DNA of 64,000 nt from Granulicella sp. (GCA_025408425.1 JANXYX010000001.1:340014-404013); one strand, 5' to 3'. Positions 37,601 to 44,953 are shown, counted from the stretch's first letter. A program made the numbers and translations. Notes: generated by a model not told the origin, from the letters alone.

Positions 37601-38013
37601 GTCAGGGCAGCTTTGTTCCTTTCACGCTGGACGCCTTGGGAAACCTTGTCGCTGGCAACATACAGCGGAATCGCCGCACGCAGGCCTACTTGCAGACGGA
37701 TGCGAATATCACTCACTACATTCACGTGAGCAAAGATCACGAGAATCGTAAGTTTGGTGGTGAGGTTAACTTCTACAACCTGCTCAATCAGCACGCCGTG
37801 ACTGGATATAACGAAGTGCCAATCACAGCGGCAACCGCACCCCCAAGTGTGACCAGCAACCCAACCGGCTTCGATTTCCTGACATTGACCACGAACTTCG
37901 ATTACACCGGTGTAATCAATACCAAGAAAAATATCCTGGCCAGCACCTACAACCAGCCGAATCTCTTCCAGTCGGCGCGTCAACTCCGTTTCAAGATCGC
38001 ATATACGTTCTAA
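34642..38013 (+). CDS. Oar-like TonB-dependent receptor with carboxypeptidase regulatory-like domain
   Basis: A roughly 1123-residue outer-membrane receptor. The signal peptide ends near ATAQ. Residues about 30-110 form a carboxypeptidase regulatory-like (beta-sandwich) domain beginning GAIQGTVTDPTGAVV and containing GFYRLNALPPGQYTLVVSG. The plug follows (SAFQIDGASDSENIY-type region, VKSSSFEAEFGGALGGVVNV), then a long beta-barrel rich in alternating aromatic strands, ending in the terminal F (FKIAYTF). Such Oar-type proteins are abundant in Acidobacteriota; ligands are oligosaccharides, peptides or proteins and cannot be told here. The ATG at 34642 suits the AGAGG site; one at 34636 is also possible. 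A terminator follows. Confidence 0.93.
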   Translation: MKAISNLFRHLGVGISFLLLTFALVPAATAQETTGAIQGTVTDPTGAVVVGATVTATGNKLIQPAVSTTDAQGFYRLNALPPGQYTLVVSGSGMSAKATDLNLNAGALPNLNFKLAVGAESVIDVSTAVALVDVTQSKVETTITNDVLQELPKGRSFQSVIPFAPGARQEPLQSLNTASTINGNLNANRSGGFQIDGASDSENIYTSEGVNITGINGGGVGYNVPTEFVQDVQVKSSSFEAEFGGALGGVVNVIQQRGGNDWHGGFMMYYRSSAINANDQCNFFNACGVRKDPTTSSNTTTRVDATYQYFVANQDHYRTVNPGFTLGGSLFPRKLWLFASYVPEFYRVRRTVLFTGKVNPGLRDMYASQDQHYGFARLDYAPLSKLRLFSSWQDLYTRQIGSLPNPDSKSGHQVNTSASVDPTTIRADTGTVSPAAIYAFGGDYTVTSNILLSARYGYTYSNTEDRGKPIGVRYIIGPNPSAGAKGYDGTTIGAVGSVPYAQASAFTNLGANAQSLYNVLARKNFTVDLSYLKTGLFGTHNFKVGYNQSNVFNTLLSGYNTAEVDLFYGASYSVATSASACDAIIAANATAYPTTATPVCRGNYGYFTIHDGVDNSGSARGSNKAFYFQDGWTVGKTGLTINAGVRFDTEYLPPYSAGASSIQFGWGDKIAPRIGGAYDVLHNGKLKLYASYGQFYDIVKYSLPSGSFGGQYWHDCTYAMDDPDYTKITPTSPGQHGCPASGPAPGVTVGRFIENVDFRKNITNTQDPGVDPNVKPMKQHEFVLGADWAVKPSLALTVRYARKRLDNTIEDIGATDVLGFYIGNPGPGYGDTLHRTLYSAGFTAPLCTACPVQPMAIREYDGVELAVTKTSGSHFFYKAIYAYSKLSGNYPGLTSTFNTDGAGGRHNPNNNRSFDQPQMAFDAHGKPFSGPLPTDRPNTFQAFGSFRQKWFGGESQLGLSQAILQGTPVSTAVPTLGTTSSVQFVEGQGSFVPFTLDALGNLVAGNIQRNRRTQAYLQTDANITHYIHVSKDHENRKFGGEVNFYNLLNQHAVTGYNEVPITAATAPPSVTSNPTGFDFLTLTTNFDYTGVINTKKNILASTYNQPNLFQSARQLRFKIAYTF

Positions 38014-38040
38014 GCACGTCGCGATCGAGAGCAAATCAAC

Positions 38041-38070
38041 AAACGGGGACTGCGTGAGCAGTCCCCGTTT
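38041..38070 (+). terminator. Intrinsic terminator after the TonB receptor gene
   Basis: A perfect 13-bp stem (38041-38053 with 38058-38070, loop GTGA), rich in GC in its centre, is followed by TTTTC, 27 bases past the stop codon. Confidence 0.92.
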
Positions 38071-38251
38071 TCTTGTTCTCCAGCCACCAAAGTCTCTTGA
38101 TTTCTGGCTGTTTGGGTGTCTCTGCTTAAGCACCACAATTTAACCAGCTTAAGCGCGCAGTTTACCGCTATCTGCACCGTAAAAACACACGAAAAATGAC
38201 ACGATTCCGTGGGAAAAACGGCTCTGCCGGAAGCATGCGCTAAGTGAGCAG

Positions 38252-38644
38252 CTACTTTACCGTGTCGATCTTCAGATTGATATAAAAGAGGTTCTTGCTG
38301 TCAAAAGAGCTGATTGTCTTGACGTTACTCTTCTTGCCGGCGCTCTCCGCCCACACCTCGTAGTCGGTACTTTGGGCGAGTTGCCCAAAGCGGTAGCCAC
38401 CATCATCATCGGTGATGCTGCTCTTCACCGATAAAGTATGCGTGTCCTTCAGGTACACCACAGCACCCTTCAGTGGTGTATCGGACTTGTCCATCACCTT
38501 ACCCTGCACAACGCGCTGGACAGGGCCGCGTTGTTGCGCGAAGCCAGGCGTAACTTGCAGTGCCAATGTCCCAAGAGACAAGGGGCTACCCAGAAGCATC
38601 AATCGGCAGACGAACGAGCGAAGCGGCAGGTTAAAGCTCTTCAT
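38252..38644 (-). CDS. Small exported carboxypeptidase-regulatory-like domain protein
   Basis: A 130-residue exported protein. The signal peptide (about residues 1-38, hydrophobic core VCRLMLLGSPLSLGTLAL, ending PGFAQQ) precedes one compact beta-sandwich: VVQGKVMDKSDTPLKGAVVYL, then SSITDDDGGYRFGQLAQSTDY. This is the same class of domain found at the N-terminus of the TonB receptor beside it, but free-standing. The ATG at 38644 has no Shine-Dalgarno site; a TATACT box lies only eight bases upstream, suggesting a leaderless or near-leaderless transcript. It may act as a periplasmic binding or adaptor module; that is speculation. It is 40 bases downstream of the LysW-like gene. Confidence 0.8.
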   Translation of the reverse strand: MKSFNLPLRSFVCRLMLLGSPLSLGTLALQVTPGFAQQRGPVQRVVQGKVMDKSDTPLKGAVVYLKDTHTLSVKSSITDDDGGYRFGQLAQSTDYEVWAESAGKKSNVKTISSFDSKNLFYINLKIDTVK

Positions 38645-38684
38645 AGAGCTAAGTATACGGCCACCCTCGTTTGCAGGTGCGGGA

Positions 38685-38885
38685 CTAATCTTCATCCTCA
38701 TCTTCGAGCGGCGTTGCGTCCTCATCGTCATAGGCAGCCTCATCGACCGCTGCCAGTTCGAGCGGATCAACGGATACGACCTCGAGATCGGTGCCGCATT
38801 CGTCACATTGAAGCGTCTCGCCTTCTTCTACTTCGTCCGCGTCAATAATGATCGGGTTATCGCATTCAGGGCATACAACGGCCAT
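38685..38885 (-). CDS. LysW-like zinc-ribbon protein with acidic tail
   Basis: A 66-residue protein. Cys pairs C5/C8 (VVCPECDN) and C27/C30 (QCDECG) form a zinc ribbon, and the following DLEVVSVDPLELA matches the conserved core of LysW/ArgW, the amino-group carrier protein of the lysine/arginine pathway. The LysW C-terminus EDWGE, whose last Glu is the attachment site, is replaced by an Asp/Glu-rich run ending EDEDED. So it resembles LysW but may not be a working carrier. The ATG at 38885 has a strong GGAGG site 8 bases before it; an upstream ATG at 38990 would add 35 unrelated residues. No lysX, lysZ or argX homologue is nearby. Confidence 0.85.
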   Translation of the reverse strand: MAVVCPECDNPIIIDADEVEEGETLQCDECGTDLEVVSVDPLELAAVDEAAYDDEDATPLEDEDED

Positions 38886-39149
38886 CTTCGGAGCCTCCAG
38901 GCTATTTCGTTCCTTACCGGCCTGCAGAATTCCAGGTACGGTATTTCGGACACATGCGCTATTTCTAGCGGCACTGAACCGGTACGTCAAGCTTACGATT
39001 GATCAGGCGATGTAGTTTCCACAAGTTTAAAAATTATGTGTTACTTCAGACACTGCCAGTCGTCATACGCAGACGTGCCTGGCTTGCGGAGCCCACAGCC
39101 GAGTCCAAGCGCGTAACTCCCGCGTATGTGGTGAAATGAAAGAGTCAGT

Positions 39150-39977
39150 ATGCCCCGCTCCGGACCCATCTCGTTGTCCTTGCCACCATTTGCTGGTGCG
39201 ACGCGCAGGATCATTCTCGCCAACGTCGCCGCCTTCTTTGCGTTGGCGGTGCTCTCGTGGGCCTCTCCGTCTCTGGAAGGCTTTCTACTGCGTCACCTTA
39301 TCCTCGAGCCGCTCGCGGTAGGCCGTGGGGAGGTCTGGCAACTCTTTACGTACGCTTTCGTGCAGGAGGGCATTCTCCCGATCCTCTTCGGCATGCTCAC
39401 CCTCTGGTTCACGGGATCGCTGCTGGAAGGCGCTCGCGGCAGCCGCTGGCTCGCAGAGCTCTACATCACCTCCGTCATCGGGGGAGCAGCCATTGCCACC
39501 GCAGTCTCCTTCACGCGGGTGCTTCACTTCCGGCCCGATGTGGGTGCCATCGGCGCATGGGGCGGCATCTTTGGCCTGTTGGTGGCTATTGCGATGCTCT
39601 TCGGCGATCAGGAGTTTCTGCTCTGGTTTGTCCTGCGCATCAAGGCAAAGTACATGGTCGCGATCTACATCCTGATCGCAGTCGCCATCCTGCTCAAGCA
39701 GTCGGACAGCTTCGGTGCGCTGCTGCAACTCTCCGGTGCTCTGTGCGGCTTCCTGTTTGTCCGGTTTGCACCTAACCGCGGGATTGCATTGGGATTTTCA
39801 GAGCGCTACTTTGGCCTGCGAAACCAGTACTATCGCTGGAAGCGCCGTCGCGCTGCTCGCAAGTTCGAGGTCTATATGCGGAAGCAAGATCGCGAAGTGC
39901 ATTTCGACAAGGATGGCCGCTACGTTGATCCGGATGAGATGCGAAAGAACCCTGACGACAAGCGCTGGATGAACTAG
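39150..39977 (+). CDS. Rhomboid-fold membrane protein lacking protease catalytic residues
   Basis: A 275-residue protein with the rhomboid architecture: RIILANVAAFFALAVLSW, then the WQLFTYAFVQEGILPILFGM loop and helix, ALLEGARGSRWL-type region (SLLEGARGSRWLAELYI), and three more membrane helices, ending with a basic cytosolic tail. The residues that define the rhomboid protease are missing: the loop His residues are Q72 and P77, the oxyanion Asn is G81, the catalytic Ser in GxSG is I134 (GAIG), and the catalytic His is Q193 (QLSGA). It should therefore be a pseudoprotease. It is a single gene, 264 bases upstream-facing from the LysW-like gene (divergent), with a terminator after it. Confidence 0.85.
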   Translation: MPRSGPISLSLPPFAGATRRIILANVAAFFALAVLSWASPSLEGFLLRHLILEPLAVGRGEVWQLFTYAFVQEGILPILFGMLTLWFTGSLLEGARGSRWLAELYITSVIGGAAIATAVSFTRVLHFRPDVGAIGAWGGIFGLLVAIAMLFGDQEFLLWFVLRIKAKYMVAIYILIAVAILLKQSDSFGALLQLSGALCGFLFVRFAPNRGIALGFSERYFGLRNQYYRWKRRRAARKFEVYMRKQDREVHFDKDGRYVDPDEMRKNPDDKRWMN

Positions 39978-40010
39978 CGATTTTCGAAGTAGAATTTTCC
40001 GCAAGTGATG

Positions 40011-40045
40011 CAAGAAAGCCCCGAATATTGGTCGGGGCTTTCTTG
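40011..40045. terminator. Bidirectional terminator between the rhomboid gene and aspS
   Basis: A 14-bp stem (40011-40024 with 40032-40045, loop ATATTGG) with A-rich and T-rich ends lies between two convergent stop codons, so it can serve both. Confidence 0.92.
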
Positions 40046-40063
40046 TGTTGTGGGATAGGTATT

Positions 40064-41887
40064 CTAGTTGCGAACGACTGTCCTCAAGTGGAGCTCTTTC
40101 ATCTGCTGGTCGCTTACGGGGGTGGGGGCGTCGACCATCAGGTCGATGGCTTTGGCGGTCTTGGGGAAGGCGATAACTTCGCGGAGGCTGGTTGCGCCGG
40201 CGAGGATCATGACGATGCGATCAAGGCCCAGCGCGATGCCGCCGTGGGGGGGCGTGCCGTACTCGAGCGCATCAAGGAAGAAGCCGAAGCGTTCCTTGGC
40301 CTCTGCATCGCTCATGCCGAGGGAGCGGAAGATCTCTGCCTGCACGTCCTGGCGGTGGATACGGATTGAGCCTGAGCCTAGCTCCGTGCCGTTGAGGACG
40401 ATGTCGTAGGCGAGGGCACGGACGGCGCCCTTGTCGTTCGTGAGGCGGCCGGCCTTGATGTCTTCCTCGTGTGGCGATGTGAAGGGATGGTGCGCGGCGT
40501 TCCAGACCTTGGCTTCTTCATCCCACTCGTACATGGGGAAGTCGGTTACCCAGAGGAATTTGAAGTCGTTCTCGGTGCCGGTCTTGGCGAAGCGGCCATG
40601 CTTGTCGGCGAACTTCTGGCCGAGTTGCAGCCGCAGTGCGCCAACGCGTTTATAGATCCACTGCGCGTCGTAGTTCCACTTGGCTGGAGTGCCGAGCTTG
40701 GGGGAGATAACGATCAGAAGATCAGCAGCGCCTACTGCTGTCTTGGCTTCGATAGTTGCGGCCAGCGGTGCGAACGTCTCGTTCGTCTTCAGGCGGGCGA
40801 CGTCGAGGAAGTCGAGGCCGCAGTCGCCGAAGGTGGCACGAATCTCCTCGACCATGCCGCGCTTCTGCGTGCCACTGAGGCCACCAGCATCGGGGATGAC
40901 GAAGCCGAGGACGGGTAGTGCGGCTTCGATCTTCAGGGCTTCGCGGAGCTCGGGTGTGAGTTCGTCGGTGAGCGAGACCATCGCCGGCAGGCGCATATCC
41001 GGCTTATCTATGCCGTACTTCAGGATGGCGTCGTCGTAGGTCATTTGAACGAACGGCGTGGTCAGCGAGATGCCTGCAGCCTTGAATGCCGCGGTCAGGA
41101 AGCCTTCGACGACGCGGAAGATCTTCTCCTGGCTGGGGAAGGTCATCTCGAGGTCGATCTGGGTGAACTCCGGCTGACGGTCTGCGCGGAGGTCTTCGTC
41201 GCGGAAGCAGCGTGCGATCTGGAAGTAGCGGTCGAAGCCGGAGATCATGAGGATCTGTTTGAAGATCTGCGGCGACTGCGGCAGGGCGTAGAAGCTGCCC
41301 GCATGGACGCGGCTAGGGACGAGATAATCGCGCGCGCCTTCAGGAGTGGATCGCGTCATGAAGGGCGTTTCGATCTCGAGGAAGCCGTCGTCGGAGAGGT
41401 AGTTGCGGATGGCGCGGGCGACTTTGTGGCGCAGCTCGAAGTTATGCTGCATCTGCGGACGGCGCAGATCGAGGTAACGATACTTCAGGCGCACTTCCTC
41501 GTTGCCGATGGCGTCTTCTGCAGGGGAGAACGGTGGCGTCTTGGACTCGTTGAGGAGCAGCAGTTCCCTGGCGACGACTTCGATGTCGCCGGTGGCCATG
41601 TTGGGGTTGCTGAGGCCCTCGTCGCGCTTGCGCACGGTGCCTTTGACGGCGACGACGTACTCCGAGCGTGCTGCCTCGGCCTTGGCGTGGGCTTCGCCGC
41701 TGATCTCTTTATCGAGCACGACCTGGGTGATGCCGGTGCGGTCGCGCACGTCGAGGAAGATGAGGTTGCCGTGGTCGCGGCGGCGGTTGACCCAGCCCAT
41801 GAGAACAACGTCCTGGCCAGCCTGCTCTACGCGGAGTTCGCCACACTTGTGCGTCCGCTCCAAATTACCTAAAAAATCGAGTGTCAC
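40064..41887 (-). CDS. aspS: Aspartyl-tRNA synthetase
   Basis: A 607-residue class II synthetase of the bacterial type. The N-terminal OB fold binds the anticodon (VVLMGWVNRRRDHGNLIFLDVRD), then the class II catalytic core with motif 2 (YFQIARCFRDEDLRADRQPEFTQID) and motif 3 near the end (GGIALGLDRIVMIL), separated by the bacterial GAD insertion domain. Whether it is discriminating (Asp only) or non-discriminating (Asp and Asn) cannot be read from the sequence without alignment. The start is a GTG (41885-41887). It is 71 bases downstream of hisS on the same strand and probably cotranscribed. Confidence 0.97.
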   Translation of the reverse strand: MTLDFLGNLERTHKCGELRVEQAGQDVVLMGWVNRRRDHGNLIFLDVRDRTGITQVVLDKEISGEAHAKAEAARSEYVVAVKGTVRKRDEGLSNPNMATGDIEVVARELLLLNESKTPPFSPAEDAIGNEEVRLKYRYLDLRRPQMQHNFELRHKVARAIRNYLSDDGFLEIETPFMTRSTPEGARDYLVPSRVHAGSFYALPQSPQIFKQILMISGFDRYFQIARCFRDEDLRADRQPEFTQIDLEMTFPSQEKIFRVVEGFLTAAFKAAGISLTTPFVQMTYDDAILKYGIDKPDMRLPAMVSLTDELTPELREALKIEAALPVLGFVIPDAGGLSGTQKRGMVEEIRATFGDCGLDFLDVARLKTNETFAPLAATIEAKTAVGAADLLIVISPKLGTPAKWNYDAQWIYKRVGALRLQLGQKFADKHGRFAKTGTENDFKFLWVTDFPMYEWDEEAKVWNAAHHPFTSPHEEDIKAGRLTNDKGAVRALAYDIVLNGTELGSGSIRIHRQDVQAEIFRSLGMSDAEAKERFGFFLDALEYGTPPHGGIALGLDRIVMILAGATSLREVIAFPKTAKAIDLMVDAPTPVSDQQMKELHLRTVVRN

Positions 41888-41958
41888 TATCTGGTCCTTA
41901 CTGGTTTCTAAGTTACAAATTTGGAGGCATTGTTCGAAGCGGTCAAGAGTAGGCCTGC

Positions 41959-43263
41959 TTACTTCGCCGGAACCGTCCGGAGCGCTTCAGCCAACTCGCT
42001 TCGCGGCACCTTCGTTTGTTCGCCTGCTTCAAAGTACTTCACTGTCAGGATACCGGAGGCGACCTCATCTTCGCCGACCATGACCATGCGGTGGGCTAGC
42101 TTATCGGCGGCTTCGAAGGACTTGCGGAGGCGGAAGTCGCCGTCGCCTACTTCGATGGTGAGGCCCGCAGCGCGGAGTTCCTTCGCGATCTGGAGCGCTG
42201 CGGGGTTTTGGGCGGCGCCGATGGGGGCGACGAAGGCGTCGAGTTTCTTGGGCGTGGCTTCGGCAGCCTGGGCCTGCAGGGTGAGGATCAGGCGGTCTTC
42301 CCCAATGGCGAAGCCGATGCCGGGGGCTTTGGGGCCACCGAGCATCTCGCTGAGGCCGTCGTAGCGACCACCGCCGAGCAGGGCGTTCTGTGTGCCGAGG
42401 CCGGAGCCGTCGGGGACTGTGAACTCGAAGGTGGTGCGGGTGTAGTAGTCGAGGCCGCGGACGAGTCTGGGGTCGATGACGTAGGGGACGCCGCAGGTGT
42501 CGAGCGCGGCTTTGACCTGTTCGAAGTGATCGCGGGATTCGGCATCGAGGAAGTCGGCGATCTTGGGCAGGGCTTCGATGGTGGCCTGATCGCCGGGCTC
42601 CTTGCAGTCCAGCACGCGGAGGGGATTGGTCTCGGCGCGGCGCTGACAGTTCTCGCACATGGTGGCCTTGACGGGGGCGAGGGCCTCGCGGAGAGCTGCG
42701 ACGTAGCGGGGGCGGTCGGTTGCGGAGCCAACGGAGTTGAGCGCGAGCCGCCAGCCTTTGACGCCGACTTCGTTGAGGAAGGTTGCGAGCATTTCCAGGA
42801 CTTCGGCGTCGCGGATGGCGCGCTCCGAGCCAGACCAGGCAGGACCGATGACCTCGGCGCCGATCTGCCAGAACTGACGGTAGCGGCCGCGCTGGGGACG
42901 TTCGCGGCGGAACTGCGGCCCGATATAGAAGAGCTTCTGCAGCATGCCGGACTCGTCCAGCTTGTGCTCGATGTAGGCGCGGACGACCCCGGCGGTATTT
43001 TCAGGGCGCAGGGTCAGGCTCTGGGCCTTCTCACTGGCGGCGCGGGCACGATCTTCCCAAGTGTACATCTCCTTGGAGACGATGTCGGTCTCTTCGCCCA
43101 CGCCGCGCGCAAACAGCTGCGTGTCTTCGAAGATTGGTGTTCGAATTTCGCCAAACGCGTAACGCGCAAACACTGCCCGCGCCGTTGCTTCAACGCGATT
43201 CCAAAGTTCTGTCTCCGGTGGGAGGAGATCCCGCGTGCCCCGTACTGCCTTCAAAGTTGCCAT
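41959..43263 (-). CDS. hisS: Histidyl-tRNA synthetase
   Basis: A 434-residue class II synthetase. It begins KAVRGTRDLLPPE, has class II motif 2 in FRRERPQRGRYRQFWQIG, the HisRS-specific histidine-binding motif RGLDYYTRTTFEF, then GIGFAIGEDRL (motif 3), and the C-terminal anticodon-binding domain. The ATG at 43263 with GAAGAAG directly upstream is chosen; an ATG at 43314 would add 17 residues that lie before the conserved start. It belongs to a probable three-gene unit: gamma-carbonic anhydrase, hisS, aspS. Confidence 0.97.
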   Translation of the reverse strand: MATLKAVRGTRDLLPPETELWNRVEATARAVFARYAFGEIRTPIFEDTQLFARGVGEETDIVSKEMYTWEDRARAASEKAQSLTLRPENTAGVVRAYIEHKLDESGMLQKLFYIGPQFRRERPQRGRYRQFWQIGAEVIGPAWSGSERAIRDAEVLEMLATFLNEVGVKGWRLALNSVGSATDRPRYVAALREALAPVKATMCENCQRRAETNPLRVLDCKEPGDQATIEALPKIADFLDAESRDHFEQVKAALDTCGVPYVIDPRLVRGLDYYTRTTFEFTVPDGSGLGTQNALLGGGRYDGLSEMLGGPKAPGIGFAIGEDRLILTLQAQAAEATPKKLDAFVAPIGAAQNPAALQIAKELRAAGLTIEVGDGDFRLRKSFEAADKLAHRMVMVGEDEVASGILTVKYFEAGEQTKVPRSELAEALRTVPAK

Positions 43264-43332
43264 CTTCTTCAGTGTAGCGAAAAACGACGCATCGCCCCTC
43301 GGCGCGCCGCTCAAAACGCACTGATGGGGCTA

Positions 43333-43845
43333 CTACTTCTCCGCGAGATAGATGGCTGTGTAGTCGAGGTAGTTCTGGGCATACTTCAGAATCATTGCCC
43401 GGTCGGCGTCGCCGAGGGTTCGGCGCACTTTGCCGGGTACGCCAGCCACCAGAGAGTTTGGCGGAATGATCGTCTGCTCCGGGATGACGGCACCGGCGGC
43501 GATGATGGAACCTTCGCCGATGCGGGCGTTGTTCAGGATGACGGCGCCGATGCCGATCAGCACCGCGTCCTCCACGACGCAGCCGTGGACGGTCGCATTG
43601 TGGCCGATCGTCACCATCTCGCCCACAATTACCGGATACAGGTATCGCATGCCGTGGAGGACGGCGCAGTCCTGCACGTTGCTCTTCGCGCCGATACGGA
43701 TGGAGTTGACGTCACCGCGCACGACAGCGTTCATCCAGATGCTGGCTTGTTCGCCGAGGACGACGTCTCCGATGACCTGTGCGGAGGGGTCAATATAGCA
43801 ACTGGCGGGCACGATGGGGCTCTTCCCCTGGTAATTCCTGATCAT
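43333..43845 (-). CDS. Gamma-carbonic anhydrase family protein (YrdA/CaiE-like)
   Basis: A 170-residue left-handed beta-helix protein built from hexapeptide repeats (for example SAQVIGDVVLGEQASIW, VVRGDVNSIRIGAKSNVQD). The metal-binding His residues of gamma-carbonic anhydrase-like proteins appear at VLHGM and GHNATVHGC. Members bind zinc or iron; many YrdA-type proteins show weak or no carbonic anhydrase activity, so the function is open. It is 69 bases upstream of hisS on the same strand. Length is normal (about 170-185). Confidence 0.9.
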   Translation of the reverse strand: MIRNYQGKSPIVPASCYIDPSAQVIGDVVLGEQASIWMNAVVRGDVNSIRIGAKSNVQDCAVLHGMRYLYPVIVGEMVTIGHNATVHGCVVEDAVLIGIGAVILNNARIGEGSIIAAGAVIPEQTIIPPNSLVAGVPGKVRRTLGDADRAMILKYAQNYLDYTAIYLAEK

Positions 43846-44029
43846 GCAGCCGATTCTACGCTTGCGCTCTGTTGGCGGCGGTATGTAATTAAGGCGACAG
43901 ATTTTGTTCGACTTATGCCTGTTTTTTCGAGTCAGACCACATGCTTTTCAATGATTTAAGCCACGCATGCGAACAAAAGAGGTATCCTATTAGATATCCC
44001 AGTTGGGACTGTTTGGAGGTGTATTTTTC

Positions 44030-44227
44030 TTGGCAGAGGTTCGAGTACAAGAAGGCGAACCCCTTGAGAATGCCCTGCGGCGCTTTAAGCGCAAGGTGCA
44101 GACCGAAGACATTATCAAGGAAGTCAAGCGTCACTCTTTTTATCTGAAACCGGGTGAAAAGAAGCGCGTGAAGGAAGCGTTAGCACGTAAGCGCAATCGT
44201 AAGAAGGTCCGTAAGGAGCAGGACTAA
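44030..44227 (+). CDS. rpsU: Ribosomal protein bS21
   Basis: A 65-residue, strongly basic small-subunit protein (AEVRVQEGEPLENALRRF, then the Lys/Arg-rich end EALARKRNRKKVRKEQD). bS21 sits near the 3' end of 16S rRNA and helps initiation. The start chosen is TTG at 44030, not the ATG at 44003: GGAGGT lies at 44015-44020, about nine bases before TTG and after the ATG, and the protein then begins with the normal LAEVRVQEG. A TTG start limits translation and is unusual for a ribosomal protein. Confidence 0.93.
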   Translation: MAEVRVQEGEPLENALRRFKRKVQTEDIIKEVKRHSFYLKPGEKKRVKEALARKRNRKKVRKEQD

Positions 44228-44251
44228 GTCCTGACTCCTGTAAACACTGGG

Positions 44252-44284
44252 GCCGTCTCCTGCTGCAAAGTCCAGTGAGACGGC
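44252..44284 (+). terminator. Hairpin after rpsU
   Basis: GCCGTCTC (44252-44259) pairs with GAGACGGC (44277-44284) around a 17-base loop, 25 bases after the rpsU stop. It is followed by ACCTTT rather than a T-run, so it is a weak terminator candidate. The rest of the gap up to 44521 shows only a promoter-like pair at 44446-44473. Confidence 0.5.
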
Positions 44285-44445
44285 ACCTTTAACTTCCAGC
44301 AAATGGATTCCCCTTTGTCTGGACCCGGCAGCGATGGTAAGCCCGCCCTCTCCCCAGCGCGGTAACCACATTGACCGGCAAGCCGACCACGTTGTGCGTC
44401 CGGGCTCCTGATCCTCAGGCTATCAATACCAGAATTATAAAAAAG

Positions 44446-44473
44446 TTGACCGCTCGGTGGCGTCGTCTAATGC
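44446..44473 (+). promoter_or_regulatory. Candidate promoter of the double zinc-ribbon gene
   Basis: TTGACC (44446-44451) and TAATGC (44468-44473) with a 16-base spacer, preceded by an AT-rich run; the start codon is about 48 bases downstream. Confidence 0.45.
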
Positions 44474-44521
44474 CTTCGGGTGTTCGGCTTTCTTTCCGCA
44501 AGTAACACGGGAGAAGCGGCT

Positions 44522-44953
44522 ATGGAATTCGTTGACAGGCTCTTGACATGCACAGACTGCGGCGGTGAGTTCATCTTCACTGCTGGCGAGCAACTCTTTT
44601 TCTTCGATAAACAATTCGAGAACGACCCCAAGCGATGCAAGCCGTGCAAGTCGAAGCGGTCGGGCGCGAGTGTGCGCACAGGAACTGGTCCTGCTGCCGC
44701 CGGCCTCTCCCGCACGGAGACGCGTACAGAGTGTTCTGAGTGCGGCGTTGAGACGACTGTTCCCTTCAAACCGACGCAGGGCCGTCCGGTGCTGTGCCGC
44801 CAATGCTTTCAGGCCAAGCGGCCGGCCGCAGCTACTGGCGTGGCTGAGCCATCCGCGGCCACAACGGGCATCCTCGCAGCCACCGTCAATGTGGGACACG
44901 CTACTGCGAGTCCAGAGGTAGTTGCCACATCCGTCCAGACACCTCAGGCCTAG
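44522..44953 (+). CDS. Protein with two zinc-ribbon modules
   Basis: A 143-residue protein with four CxxC pairs arranged as two treble-like zinc ribbons: C10/C13 with C39/C42 (TCTDCGGEF, KRCKPCKSK) and C71/C74 with C92/C95 (ECSECGVET, VLCRQCFQ). The first module is the kind called probable zinc-ribbon or CxxC-x17-CxxC in Acidobacteriota and related phyla. The C-terminal 45 residues are low-complexity Ala/Thr/Val. The start at 44522 has a GGGAGAAG site. It is downstream of rpsU, and zinc-ribbon proteins near ribosomal genes often bind RNA, but this is only a suggestion. Confidence 0.8.
   Translation: MEFVDRLLTCTDCGGEFIFTAGEQLFFFDKQFENDPKRCKPCKSKRSGASVRTGTGPAAAGLSRTETRTECSECGVETTVPFKPTQGRPVLCRQCFQAKRPAAATGVAEPSAATTGILAATVNVGHATASPEVVATSVQTPQA

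Noticed and set aside
44228..44521. A possible riboswitch or structured RNA between rpsU and the zinc-ribbon gene
   Set aside because: There is GC-rich sequence with one hairpin, but no match to a known riboswitch core was recognised and the downstream gene gives no clue.
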